Positions 1-11,166 of a DNA stretch of 64,000 nucleotides are shown in pieces. A program made the position numbers and the translations under genes. Each line of letters opens with the position of its first letter. Position 1 is the first letter of the stretch. The notes beneath the pieces were generated by a model that had not been told where the DNA came from, did no database searches, and was given only the letters and a program-made list of their open reading frames with translations. This DNA is from Gordius sp. MW1. Its lineage: Eukaryota > Nematomorpha > Gordioida > Gordea > Gordiidae. Location of the stretch: assembly GCA_964036665.1 (NCBI GenBank), contig OZ038527.1, positions 1,240,001 to 1,304,000 on the forward strand, written 5' to 3'.

Positions 1-84
1 TGAATTCCATGAGAGTGAATTGTAATGGGTTTGAAAATAAGTTCTGTTTGAAACCTTTGTGATTAGCATATATAGAAGATCTTT

Positions 85-277
85 GACTTCTTTAAAAGTG
101 GGACTGCTATATTGTCTTAGTTGATATTCTTTAAGCAGGTTGGTATTTGTGTTTAGCCTATATGGAAGATCTAAAAGGGATTCTGGTGGGCTATGAAATC
201 TCTTACAATTATAAGTTCCTAATTAAAAGAATAGACTTCTTTAAAAGCGGGACTGCTATATTGTCTTAGTTGATATT
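85..277. repeat. Short tandem duplication flanking a HINE-like element
   Basis: The stretch around 85-133 (acttctttaaaag then gggactgctatattg) is repeated at 235-277. The first copy runs on into ttctttaagcaggttgg. The second is interrupted at 277/278 by the element that follows, and the ttctttaa-caggttgg continuation resumes near 2141. The first copy therefore serves as an empty-site reference for the insertion. Confidence 0.6.
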
Positions 278-519
278 AATTGCTATGCAATTTATGGGCT
301 CGTTTTTTGTTGTCCGTCCGTCCGTCTGTCCGTCCGTCCATCCCTATCTATTTGCATTGGGTATATTAGGTTATCGATTTTTTAAATTAATGCATGATAA
401 AGAGGTGCCCCACCCCTCATCTCTATCTCCCTCGCTGTGTTATTTTTTAAATTAATGCATAAGAGGTGCCCCACCCCTCATCTCTATCTCCCTCGATGTG
501 TTATATATAAGATTTGTTA

Positions 520-1060
520 AATTATCTAATATATAATAAACATAAATAAAAGTTGTTTACTTTTAATTGCTACGCAATTTAACTAGTTATATAATAAACA
601 TAAATAAAAGTTGTTTACTTTTAATTGCTATGCAATTTAACTAGTTTTTGTTATATAATAAACATAGATAAAAGTTGTTTACTTTTAATGCTATGCAATT
701 TAACTAGTTATATAATAAACATAAATAAAAGTTGTTTACTTTTTAAATGCTATGCAATTTAACTAGTTTTGGGGTTAGAATCCCGGAGTTTTTTTGACTC
801 TTATGATTGTTCTTGTTACTATCATTGATAATAAGAATTTTTGGCCGTCCGCTGGCTGCTGACCAATGAAAAAAATGACCATTGGCCAAAATGTGAATCG
901 AAATTATTTTTTTAGTTTTTTTTACTATTATGATTGTTCCGGTTTCTACCATTGCTATTATGACTTTTTGGCTGTCCGCTGGCTGCTGACCAATGTTATA
1001 TAATAAACATAAATAAAAGTTGTTTACTTTTAATTGCTATGCAATTTAACTAGTTTTTGG
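520..1060. repeat. Minisatellite with a ~60 bp unit ending in the element's terminal palindrome
   Basis: Four or five units of about 58-62 bp (ttatataataaacataaa, then gttgtttac, then aattgctatgcaatttaac) follow one another between about 520 and 770, and another unit lies at about 993-1055. Each unit contains the terminal palindrome of the surrounding element, so the array looks like repeated capture or end duplication of the element. Confidence 0.7.
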
Positions 1061-1760
1061 GTTAGAATCCCGGAGTTTTTTTGACTCTTATGATTGTTCT
1101 TGTTACTATCATTGATAATAAGACTTTTTGGCCGTCCGCTGGCTGCTGACCAATGAAAAAAATGACCATTGGCCAAAATGTGAATCCGAGTTTATTTTTT
1201 CGTTTTTTTTGACTATTATGATTGTTCCTGTTACTACCATTGCTATTATGACTTTTTGGCCGTCTGCTGGCTCCTGACCGATTGAAAAAATGACCATTTG
1301 CCAAAATGTGAATCGAAATTATTTTTTTCGTTTTTTTGACTATTATGATTGTTCCTGTTCCTACCATTGCTATTATGACTTTTTGGCCGTCCGCTGGCTG
1401 CTGACCAATGGAATAAAATGACCATTGGCCAAAATGTGATTCGAAAACTGTTTTTTCGTTTTTTTTGACTATTATGAATTTATATCCATTTTTACCGTGT
1501 CCTGGCTGCTGACCAATGGAAAAAAATGACCATTGGCCAAAATGTGATTCGAAAATTTTTTTTTCGTTTTTTTTACTCTTATGAATTTATATCCACTTTT
1601 ACCGTGTGCTGGCTGCTGACCAATGGAAAAAAATGACCATTGGCCAAAATGAGCATCAAAATTTTTTTTTTCCGTTTTTTTGGCTATCATTGACTTATAG
1701 AGTATCTGTTGGTACTGACCAATAGAGAAAAAGTGACCATTGGCCAAATTTTTGATTTTT
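770..1760. repeat. Minisatellite, ~100-125 bp unit with inner inverted repeat
   Basis: Around seven to eight diverged units each contain ttggccgtccgctggctgct followed by gaccaatg and caatgaaaaaaatgaccattggcc. The core gaccaatg-n-cattggcc is self-complementary. The same unit occurs on the opposite strand at 33300-33690 and, more diverged, at 21910-22190 and 37420-37810. Short ORFs across it are translation noise. Confidence 0.8.
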
Positions 1761-2139
1761 TTAATTCAAAACAAAAAATTTCTCCCAACATTCTGCAAAT
1801 TCTTAACATTGTGTTGTTTTATAATATGTTTGTTAGACCCATAATCACTAAAGGCCATAAAAACTAATGTAATACGCAACTAGATGCAAACACTAAATCT
1901 AACCCTAACCCTTGCCTATATTACATTTTGCCTTTATTACATTTTGCCTATAATGGAAAATTTGTATAATTAATTAATCATTAGGCATTTAATACCCCCC
2001 TATAGGCATTCTCGCCCCTTCCCACCTTTCTCGCCCATAAATTGCATAGCAAATATGATAAATTTATACGAAGTACAGATGAGTCGTCCCCCCTTCCCTT
2101 CTCCCCCTTCCCACGAGGGCCGAAGGCCCGAGTTTTATT

Positions 2140-2701
2140 ATATTCTTTAAACAGGTTGGTATTTGTGTTAAGCATATATGGAAGATAAATTGTAAATATT
2201 ATAAATATAAGTTCTTTTATCAATCCAGATTTTAAATGGAGATGAAGTTAAACTTATAAGTTTGTTGATAGGAATATTAAACAAAAATCCGAATATTAAG
2301 GAATATAGACTTATCTAAATTAGAGAATTTGAAAAACCAAGATAACATTCCTAAAATGTTGTAAAGTAAGCAACCTTTTATTGTACATTATGTAAAATAG
2401 ATTTACATTTTTAGAGAGTAATAAAAAAAATAAGCCTATTTGATTTTTTAAATTTCACATAAGGGAAAAAACAATTGTATTTTAATTTCTGAAAGTAAGA
2501 AATTTGTTTCCAAGATAAATAATATAAGTAAATGATCCAACTATTTTAACAAACTTTACTTTTTTTCTTGATTTCAATTAGAAAATACTGGATTATATAA
2601 TATTCCAATTTTGTAAACTAACTTGTGCTAGCTTTAAACAATAATTAATGAGATATTAACTAAATATAAACTAACAATCACACTTGTCTAATTTATAAAT
2701 A
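2140..2701. other. AT-rich stretch downstream of CNOT9
   Basis: About 560 bp of AT-rich sequence with no ORF or repeat that I can name. It lies 3' of the CNOT9 stop codon and may hold its 3' UTR. Confidence 0.4.
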
Positions 2702-3994
2702 TTATTGCATTATATTAATGGTATTGTTTTGTCCTTGCATTCCTAAAGGCATGAGAGTAATTTCCAAATTTTTGAGCAATTGATTAAGCCATAAGCGAAT
2801 TGATGCATCTTCTTGAATGCATTTATTGAAAGTAGAATCTTTTAAAGGATCTGGAAGACATTGACGCAAAGCTTCTCTCGCTCTATAAAAATTTAAAATT
2901 GTAAAATATTCTTAATGATGTAAGTATCTTTCCAAGTTATCAAAATGAGATGTTGCGAGGTATTGAAAATTTAACCTTGGATTATCTGATAATCTTAAAT
3001 AACAACGAACAACATGCTTGAGCAACCTTGTAGCTGGTTCTTTGGCCAAACATAAAACCATTTTGCCCTTTAAAATTTGAATTAAAAAATTAATAATTGT
3101 TCTTTGGGTTTATATAGCAAAACATATAAAAATTTGAAAATAAATATATTTACCAATATCATGGCAACATGTGAAAAACGTTCATATGTTTGACAAATAT
3201 ACGAAAGTCCAGTTTCATCTAATAGGATCTTTTCGAGAATAAATGTGGCCACCTACCAGTAAAGAAGTATATATAGTTAATAAAAATTTATATGCTGAAA
3301 ATGTTAACAATCATCAATTTAACTGTTTTTGAAAGTTCTGTTCCATTTTCCATAATCCTTAAACACAATGGTATGATTTCTGTGGATAGCAAAAAGCTTA
3401 TAACTTCTTGATCGTCAGTCTTTATTAATTATAATTTATAAATAAAAAAGATTTTACTTTAACTAAAGCACCTATGACACCTAAACTAGTGAGTCTTAAG
3501 CATTCAAATGGTCTAGCTTGACTATTTGTATTGAGAAAACTGTAGAGATATAATGGGATGTTGGCTACAAAAAGAATATATTTTGTGAAAATGACTCATG
3601 TAGTATATTTATACAATTTGTTAAAATAAAAAAAACTTTACCTTGTAGAAATGGAGCTCTAGTTTCTGGATGGGAAGCTATACATTGCATTAATGCAAGC
3701 GCATTGCAAACCCTATTTGATTGCTGAGCCTAAACTTTTATTCTTTCAATTATTACAGTAATTACTGTTAAATTTGCGGGAGCCAACGAGGGATACAAAC
3801 TAACAACTTCTTGCAAAAGTGCTGCAACTGTTCCAAAAGAATGCCACAACATTGGAGCTAAATCAGGCAATGATTCGCGACGTTTACTATTTAATAAGGT
3901 TCATTCTTTGATAAATTTACCTAAGTTCCAATAAGGCTGTTTCTCGTATTTCAGGATTACAAAGATCATTAATCCATTGATATACTTTTTCCAT
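2702..3994 (-). CDS. CNOT9: CNOT9 / RCD1 (CAF40), CCR4-NOT complex subunit 9, complete
   Basis: CNOT9 is the armadillo-repeat subunit of the CCR4-NOT deadenylase and binds NOT1 and silencing partners such as GW182. Eight exons on the minus strand read 3994-3921, 3886-3766, 3729-3642, 3564-3458, 3419-3324, 3252-3154, 3067-2976 and 2882-2702. All junctions are GT-AG and all phases close, giving 858 nt or 285 codons plus stop. Conserved blocks seen in order include [116 protein letters not shown] and [15 protein letters not shown]. The length is near the animal norm (about 300); the vertebrate N-terminal extension is missing, so an upstream exon is possible. Introns of 34, 36 and 38 bp (introns 1, 2 and 4) are remarkably short. 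No disabling lesion was found. Confidence 0.95.
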
Positions 3995-4064
3995 GATTGG
4001 TGAAATAAAAGTTTTTCTCTCAGCTGATTAACGCATTTTGTAATGTCTTTTTTGTAATGTCTTG

Positions 4065-4287
4065 GGTTCCAAATGTCACAGTCCAAAATGTCACACAAAT
4101 ATCACGGAAAAAAAAATCTCAAATGGGGAGGGAATTTGATGTACATCTAATCCTAACCCAACCCCTAACCTAAAACGCTGACCTAAAACACTACCCACTG
4201 GAAATTATGCGCTTGCGCAATGAGTAATTGCGAATTTCACGATGTGGCTTTGTTGCATTTTGGACTGTGACATTTTGAAACGATACC
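4065..4287 (-). mobile_element. Short TIR element (MITE) with telomere-like core, copy 1
   Basis: The ends are imperfect inverted repeats (ggttccaaatgtcacagtcc and gactgtgacattttgaaacg). A second copy in opposite orientation lies at 37059-37304. The core contains degenerate ccctaacc repeats. It is non-coding and lies just upstream of CNOT9, so it could contribute to the 5' region of that gene. Confidence 0.6.
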
Positions 4288-4890
4288 TTTTGTAATGACG
4301 CGTATTGATCATAATTGTTAATTTTGCCTAAAACATCGAACATCTAAGCATAGGCGTAGCCAGGATTTGAACGGAGAGGGGCCAAAAATTTTAGTGCTCT
4401 GGCCCCACCCAAATGAAAATCTAGGATTTTTGGCAAATTTTCAATGACTTAAAACATTATATTGTCTATTTTTCCTTTATCAACATTCTGTGAACATTCA
4501 ATAAACACAATTCTTTTAATTATGCCGTCGTTTCTCAACAAACTGACAATCCTTGCACTCATTGTACAAGTTTGCGCTAAGGAAAGGAGTATGGTCCCTT
4601 ATATGTTTAGAAATTACGTTTGTGATTTTTGTAATACCGTACTGATTTCCATATTCCAATGTATCGTCAGCTAATTTTACCATAAATTGTACAAAACTTT
4701 TATTTTCGTGTTCAAATCTTCTAATTCATAAAAATATACAAAAAATTTCCTTTGTGTTCAATTTTCTCAAGTGGAAGTTGCAACAATATAAATGGACGGA
4801 GTTGCTGTATTAAATAAGAAGGAATCATTATCGGAAAATTTGTTCTCTAATGATGCTAAGGAATCAAAATAAGAAATTAAAATAGAGTTT
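4288..4890. other. AT-rich stretch with one arm of the gggcgtagcc MITE
   Basis: Near 4345 the motif aggcgtagccaggatttgaa marks one end of a hAT-like MITE whose partner end is not obvious. The rest shows no recognisable gene; a short plus-strand ORF at 4462-4674 matches nothing I know. Confidence 0.35.
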
Positions 4891-5150
4891 TCAAATAGTC
4901 TGTAGAGAGTCTAAAGGTGGACTAGACCGGTGTTTTTGCCGCTGAGCTTGTCTGGGAGAACTTATTTCTATATCCAAATTTTCAGGAGTTTGTTGACTTT
5001 CTGCTAAGATTTCTGCCATGTTCTCATCCACTGTCACACGATGAGACCTAACGATATTTAAAATTCGTTGAATACAATTGTGGCATTGTAGCAAATCTAA
5101 ACCTTTGGCTTGCAAACTATTATATATTGGTTCCAAATTTTTATAATATT
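4891..5150 (-). pseudogene. hAT (TTF/ZMYM-like) transposase, C-terminal fragment
   Basis: The minus-strand reading (about 81 residues from 5136) has the shape of the segment before the dimerisation region in TTF-domain hAT transposases: a leucine/cysteine helix, then a short linker, then a basic RQAQRQKHRS tail. A second piece of a similar transposase lies on the same strand at 9387-9650, on the other side of the gypsy relic, in the order expected if the gypsy landed inside one hAT gene. It is a truncated relic with no start or end of its own. Confidence 0.5.
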
Positions 5151-5276
5151 TAGAAATTATAATACACCTTATGATAAACTAAGGCGAGGTGCACACACAG
5201 CAATCATGAAATGATGCTTTTCTAGTCATATTCGTCGGGACAATCTCACAATCGATCCATTAATGCGCAAAAGGCT

Positions 5277-6345
5277 GGTGTATGCCCTACGCACCCAGGA
5301 AAACGATAAACGTTCTAACGATACCGGATCGTTACCCCTTACCACACCTGCACGATTTCTCACTCAACCTAGCCGGCACAAAAATCTATACAAAAATAGA
5401 TCTGGTCAGAGCTTAGCATCAAATACCCGTAGCCTTGGAAGACATCGCAAAGACCGCAATAACTACACCTTTCGGTCTTTATGAATTTTTGCGAATGCCT
5501 TTTGGTTTACAAAATGCTGCTCAAATATTCCAACGCTTCATTGACCAAGCTCTCCGTGGTCTCAATTTCACCTTCGCATATTTGGACGATATTTTAATCG
5601 CAAGTACATCAACTAGTAAACATTTAGACCACTTACGTCAGGTTTTTACACGATTAAGAGATTTTGATATAAAAATTAACCTGGACAAGTGCCAATGGGG
5701 CTTCTCTGGATTTTCTAGGACATCAAGTTTCCCCACAAACGCCAATATCGGAGAAGATCTCGGCCATCAAGAATTTTGCCACCCCGACCTATGACACAAC
5801 TACGTTGTTTCGTGGGAATGGTAAATTTTTCAGCCGTTTAAAACAACTGTGCACTCCTTCTACAACCACTGACTTATATCCTCAACGACATAAAAGGACC
5901 ATTGGACATGACACAGAGCGCACACGGCGAATTCCACAAGATTAAAATAGTGCTCGATGAAATCTCGACTCTTAATCATTAGTGGATGGTGCCAACATCT
6001 CTATTACAACCGACGCGTCAAATTCTGCCATTGGAGCCGTTTTACATCAGATCGTAAAGGGGAAATCAGTCCTTTATCCTTTTCCTCCTTCAAATTGAGC
6101 AAAACACAAACACGATCTAGTACATTCGGGAGAGAACTGCTAGCAATTTATCTTTCAATTAAACATTACCGACACATTTTAGAAGGTCGCGACTTTACAA
6201 TTTTTACTGATCACAAACCGTTAAGTTACGCTCTCACTTCTAAATCCAATAAATACTCGCGGCGCGAAATACGACAATTAGACTATATCTCCCAATTTAC
6301 TTGAGATATACAGTTATTAAAGGTAAGGCGAATATAGTAGCAGAC
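5277..6345 (+). pseudogene. gypsy pol: reverse transcriptase and RNase H, broken
   Basis: The RT shows FLRMPFGLQNA and the catalytic YLDD motif (5579-5590). The region before it has an in-frame TAG at 5414-5416 within the motif that precedes the PFGL block, plus a frameshift near 5300 and another near 5720. RNase H is recognisable from ELLAIYLSIKHYRHILEGRD and FTDHKPLSYAL (about 6130-6240). The reading frame changes several times between these blocks. This is a decayed Ty3/gypsy polyprotein. Confidence 0.85.
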
Positions 6346-7027
6346 ACATTGTCCCGAATCGGTATCGATTCCAAACAACAACCAAACTCCATCCAACAAC
6401 CAAACACATCACTCACAGAAAGAATTGCTATGACACAAAAACAAGAGCATATCAGCTAGAAGAGCTCGAAAGCCTTAAACTGGAACAACGCATAATTCCA
6501 GGTACAAATTTAACTATTACGTGCGATACATCTACATCGACTTCGAGACCTTTAGTACCTAGGACGCTCCGACGCATAGTTTTTAATCAGTTAAATGGTC
6601 TTTCTCACCCAGCCTTACGCCCAACACTTAAACTAATCGCCCAACACTTAAACTAATCGCCCAACTTTTCGTCTGGCCGGGAATGAACAAAGATGTACGC
6701 GACTGGACAAAGCAATGCATTGCATGTCAAAAATGCAAGGTAAATAGACACGTAATATCAACCCCAGGCACGTTCGCTGAACCAGACGCAAGGTTTAGCC
6801 ACGTACATTTAGATCTCGTCGGACTCTTTCCCACCTTCTAACGGCCACACTTACATTTTTACTGCCGTTGATCGTTTCACCCGATGGCCGATCGCAATTC
6901 CCATTAATGACGCAACAGCCGAAACCGTTGCACGCACATTGTTCCAGCGACATTAACCACGGACCGGGGACCGCTATTCCAATCAACCCCTTTTAAACAA
7001 TTATCTATTTTACTAGGTTATCACCAT

Positions 7028-8351
7028 TAGAGATCTGCAACGGGCCGTTTTTAGCAGGTCGGCCCGCCCGTACCCGTTTTCAAAACTTCAAGGCCCGTCC
7101 GAGCCCGCCCGTATTTTTTTCAACACTTCAAACCCGTCTGAGCCCGTCCGTAAATTGTTTAGGCCCGTCCAAGCCCGTCCGTAAATTTTTCAAGCCCGTT
7201 CGTACCCATTTAGAAAAACGTCAGGCCCGCTCAAGCCCGTTCCAGTTTTTTTAAAAGAACTCCGCGCCCGGCCCAGTTCATCAAAAATTTTACATAATTT
7301 TATCTTATGACATATTCATTAAAATATCAATAATTATCATGTAAAAATATATAAATCAACTATTATTTCCGCCAGGCGCGTAGCCAGGATTTTCACGAGG
7401 GGGGGGGGGGAAATCTGGCATATTCGGAAATTTTGCAACGCATTTTGTCAAATATTAAATTAAACACAAATTAGATGTATATATTATATTTATAGGTTTT
7501 TATAAGTGTCTTGTAACTAAATTATAATATTTTAACCCATTTAATTTAATTATTAGTCAAAAAACAGGGGGGGGGGGATTCCCCCCCCCCCTACGCCACT
7601 GATTTCCGCATTTAATACACCTAAAAAATTTCAATATAGTACTTTAAATTACTATACAAAATTACATGAGAGTATTCCACTTTCAAAAATTTACTTTTAT
7701 TTGATTATAAGTTAATACACCTAAGGAGTTAGAATTGAGATACCATTAGATTAAAACACTTTAATAAAATTACATGAGAAAGTTTAATAAGCAGTTTAAA
7801 TTGATTTGGTTAATTTATATCAGTTAATGCACAAAAATATATAATAATAATTATACCAGTAAATTTTGTGATAAAATTAAACAAAAATTTTTTGGTGTAA
7901 TTAAGTAATTGAACTCACTTATTAAAAAATATACGAAGCTATAATATTAAATTATTTAAACGAAAATCTATAGCAAATAGAATAAAAATGGTTTAAAGTC
8001 AAATTTAGCGCATGAAACAGGAATAAATGCTATAGGATAAACAAAAATTAGAGGTTAAAAAAATTAAGCAATTAATAATCTATATATTTAATAAAAATCA
8101 TAGTTGTCTGACTTTTAAGGACTTTTGTAATTCCATGACCGTTTGAATAATCTCAGGCCCGTTTACAAAATGTCAGGCCCGTTCAAGCCCGTTAAAAAAT
8201 CTCAGGCCCGCCCGAGCCCGGTTCCATTAATTGTTAAGCCCGTCCGGGCCAGGCCCGTTAAAATTTTTATGATACAAAGCCCGTCCGTACCCGCCCGTGG
8301 GCCGGGCTTTTAGGCCCGTCAGCGGGCCGGGCCTGCCCGTGCAGATCTCTA
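7028..8351. mobile_element. Non-autonomous hAT element with GCCCG subterminal repeats
   Basis: Terminal inverted repeats tagagatctgca and tgcagatctcta are flanked by a perfect 8 bp duplication, atcaccat (7020-7027 and 8352-8359). Both ends carry arrays of degenerate ggcccgtccgagcccg units, about 240 bp at the left and 200 bp at the right. The AT-rich middle has no transposase. It sits in the gypsy integrase and itself carries a MITE at 7373-7601. Confidence 0.9.
7373..7601. mobile_element. hAT-like MITE (gggcgtagcc family) nested in the hAT element
   Basis: Ends are caggcgcgtagcc and ctacgccactg, with a perfect 8 bp target duplication atttccgc (7365-7372 and 7602-7609). A run of at least 11 G near the left end faces runs of G and C at the right end. 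Non-coding, 229 bp. Confidence 0.9.
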
Positions 8352-9386
8352 ATCACCATATCACTACGACAGCTTACCATCCACAAGCCAATGGGATGGT
8401 AGAGCGATTTCACCGACAGCTTAAAAGTTACCCGTTGGTCCGACATAATTTTCCTTGTACTCCTAGGGATTCGCAACACCGTCAAGGAAGACTCGCCTGT
8501 TTAAGCGCTGAGCTGGTTTACGACTGCCAAGAGATTTTTTACAACCGTCGGATTGCGACATAAACGCCGCCGATTACATCCAACGCCTTCGACAGCAGTT
8601 TGATGATGTACGATTTTCACCTTCCAGACTATCGAACATCAATCAACAAATTTCCGAAAATTTATTTACATCCACCCATGTTTTTGTTAGGACTGACCGG
8701 CAAAGCCTTGGTTCCCCCCTATGAAGGACCTTTCAAAGTGATTGAAAAGCATATACAATTTTTTATCATAGATTACAATGGGAGGAAAGACACTGTCTCG
8801 ATTGATCGATTAAAGCCAGCTTTCCTTAAGCCTAAGGTTGATACCCCGAATTCATCAGTTGACCCAAATTCACCCAAACCAAACAATCACTCACCGAACC
8901 AAAATTTAAACCAACGTACCATTGTTTCTTTTACAAAACCTGGCGCACTACTTCCTAACCCAACCATTACCAAGTCTGCTCGACAAGTTCATTGGCCCAA
9001 AAAATTTGTTAATTTTGTATGAACTCCGTTTTTACCCAGCGGAATATTTGTTGCATCCATTACTATTTAATTGATTGCTGGCGGCATATTACTTATGTCT
9101 ACTTTGAAACTTAATTGACTCATTTACAATACCTTACTACTTAGCGACGTTAATTGACAAATCACATATAGCTCGCGGATTCACCACTAAATGTTAATTG
9201 TGATGTATTTCATTAATTCGCGATTATATAAAGACGTGTAAACACTTCTTTTTTCTTGGATATTTAATAAAGTATTGATTACTTTATAATTTGGTATTTT
9301 ACTTTCCGATAGTTATCATTCACCACAAGTTTAGAATTATGACTTATACAATGAAAATAGTCTGCTTTTCTATATTTAACACTGAT

Positions 9387-9650
9387 TCATTTCTGAACTC
9401 CGTGATCTTTGCCAGCCATGAGGCACAGCCATGCCTCATACCTTTGTCCAACATACTTTTCAGGGTCCAAAGGTCCTTGACTTAGGAAAGAATCAATTGT
9501 TTTTGCAATTGTACCTGAGTACATGCTGTTTAATTCTTCAAAAAAAAACTCTTCTCGGATATTTAGTTGTTCTTCGTCAAAAAAACTCAAACCTTTAGAT
9601 AATTGTTCTTGACTTGAATTATCAGCTAACTCATCTGCCAAAATCTAATA
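9387..9650 (-). pseudogene. hAT (TTF-type) transposase, N-terminal catalytic fragment
   Basis: The minus-strand reading contains ADELADNSSQEQL, IREEFF and LDPEKYVGQRYEAW...MAGKDHGVQ. These correspond to the ADETTD...EQ, I.E.F and L...VGQ.YD.A..M.G...GVQ blocks of TTF-domain hAT transposases. The catalytic aspartate of the first block is kept, but the YDGA motif has changed to YEAW. A stop precedes the block (about 9640). It is probably the 5' part of the gene whose 3' part lies at 4891-5150. Confidence 0.6.
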
Positions 9651-9866
9651 GGCTGTTAATTTCTTTACATCTTTTATTTTATTAGCTTTTGTAACTTCAC
9701 AAAAAATAGTTGTTTCGTTTTGAATTTGGGGTGAGAGATAAGTAAAATTTTCTATTCAAATTTACCTAGGCTATGCAAAATATCGGATTCGGGCTATGTG
9801 CATTAAAATCTTCGTTTTCTAAACATTTAAATTTCCCTCTTATGTTACATTTGCGAATTTTTATAA

Positions 9867-10183
9867 TCTTATATATAAAAATGAAACTATGTGTGTGTGT
9901 GTGTGTGTATATATGCCGCCATCAATTTTGGAAAACTACCAGACCGATTTGGCTCAAAATTTTACAGTTTATTTCTGACAATCAGGAGCATGTTTTAAGA
10001 TTTGTTTGAGCCAAATCGGTCCAGTAGTTTTTGAGTATTCGTACGCGTTGCACTGTATGCGGAAATAGAACAATAGAAGTAGAACATATAGACAACAAAC
10101 TTTATTTTTACTTCAATAACCGCTTTATCATCGTATATGCCCTACGGGTAAATGGCAAAACAACGTTTGCCGGGTTCATCTAG
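9867..10183 (+). mobile_element. Short non-autonomous Helitron
   Basis: It starts with TC (tcttatatataaaaatgaaa), ends with CTAG, and has the hairpin ggcaaaacaacgtttgcc shortly before the end. It sits between A and T, as Helitrons do. It contains a (GT)n tract at about 9891-9909 and one palindromic unit (gaccgatttggct ... agccaaatcggtc). Same family as 14514-16276 and 40311-43406. Non-coding. Confidence 0.85.
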
Positions 10184-11166
10184 TATTCTTATAAATTAAA
10201 ATTTGGTGGTAGGAAAAAAATGGTTGATTACACAAACGCAACATTAATCTCATATTGAAATAGGTGGTTAATTAATCAAAATTTGTTAGATAAATATGCT
10301 ACGATGGCTAAACATTTTTGAGCACCCCAGCGACTTCTGTGCCTGCCGAACGAATGCCTTCAAAGCATTAGATTAATCATTAGTCTAAAAGGAGTTTGTT
10401 ATGCTTGACTCATGGTTTATATTTGAAATTCTCAAGTTAAAAATCATGTTATGCCTTTATTTTTCCATTTTTTACATTATAAAGGTAGGTTTGGCAGATA
10501 AACCCTAACCCACTAAACTTTCTATGCGATTTGAAATTTAAATATGTGAGGATAAGCGCATTTGCTCAACTGGTCTATCGCTCAAAGAATCTACAACCAA
10601 TTAAAATGTAGCTTAAATTTGCAAAGCATGCTTATAACTAACTAGTTTTGTATTTATTCATGTTATAAAAGCTTTATAAGGTTGCAAAAATTTGTATTAA
10701 GCATATAATTTATGAAGCTTAAATTTTTTATTGCTGCATATATATTTTCTTTCATAGCTTTGGTCTGTTTATGTTTAGTCGACTGAAACAAAGGTCGACC
10801 AAACAAAACCCAGCCTTTTTACAACACTAGTAAGTACTATGCAACAAATATAGTATAGAAGAAGACAGGGACGTGCATATAACCTCCCCATCTTTTCTAA
10901 TTCAAAAATGTCACTTGCCCTTCCTTAACGTTACCAAACTTTTGCCCACCCTTTAATTCAAACAAAGGCGGCCACATAGGGTTAAGGTTTAACACCTTAA
11001 GGCATGTCCCTACAAGATAAAATTAGGGATAGTAGTAATTTATTTTTGTAACCAATTCATTATATCAGTTTCATGTGGCTATTCTTCACATTCTTTTCGT
11101 TATTTCGAGGTTATAGCAAAATGATTAATAATTGGCCTGGTATCTTCCCTTCTCACCACTCTCGCC
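10184..11166. other. Non-coding stretch with one hAT end
   Basis: Around 10760-10835 lies one arm of the GTCGAC-rich hAT family (gtcgaccaaacaaaaccc, then ttacaacacta), whose other copies sit in DHX9 introns. No left arm was found. The rest is AT-rich. A short signal-peptide-like reading at 11072-11110 (MWLFFTFFSLFR before a GTTATA donor) could be an exon of the Ig gene further on, but nothing else supports it. Confidence 0.35.

Larger units (their letters stand above)
278..2136. mobile_element. HINE-like (non-autonomous Helentron type) element with (GTCC)n and minisatellites
   Basis: One end carries the palindromic start aattgctatgcaattt followed by gggctcg and a GTCC/GTCT microsatellite at about 313-340. 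The middle holds two minisatellites. The other end carries a small GC hairpin (gggccgaaggccc) near 2117-2129. A second copy lies in opposite orientation at about 32903-34168, and isolated ends occur near 23520, 36440 and 62290. Short terminal palindromes, an internal GTCY microsatellite and internal tandem repeats are the layout known for DINE-1/HINE elements. The family assignment is an inference because no Rep/helicase is present. No coding capacity is seen. Confidence 0.55.
6600..9022 (+). pseudogene. gypsy integrase, split by a hAT insertion
   Basis: The zinc-binding end (CIACQKCK, about 6720) and start of the catalytic core (HLDLVG, about 6805) lie before 7019. The remainder of the core (YHPQANGMVERFHRQ, about 8370-8420, holding the catalytic glutamate) and the C-terminal PYEGPFKVIEKH and DRLKPAF blocks (to about 8830) lie after 8352. 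The 1.3 kb between is the hAT element with an 8 bp target duplication. Stops and frameshifts occur in both halves. Confidence 0.85.
5215..9290 (+). mobile_element. Ty3/gypsy LTR-retrotransposon relic
   Basis: A pol region is readable in pieces: reverse transcriptase (about 5290-5720), RNase H (about 5960-6345), integrase (about 6640-6960 and 8352-8830), followed by about 270 bp of non-coding sequence that could be 3' LTR/UTR (aataaa near 9267). No matching 5' LTR or gag is seen, so the copy is 5'-truncated. It is interrupted by a hAT element at 7028-8351. Stops and frameshifts are frequent, so it is dead. Confidence 0.85.

Noticed and set aside
11072..11110. Signal-peptide exon of the Ig gene
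   Set aside because: A hydrophobic start followed by a GT is seen, but no linking exon and no further evidence; could be chance in AT-rich DNA.
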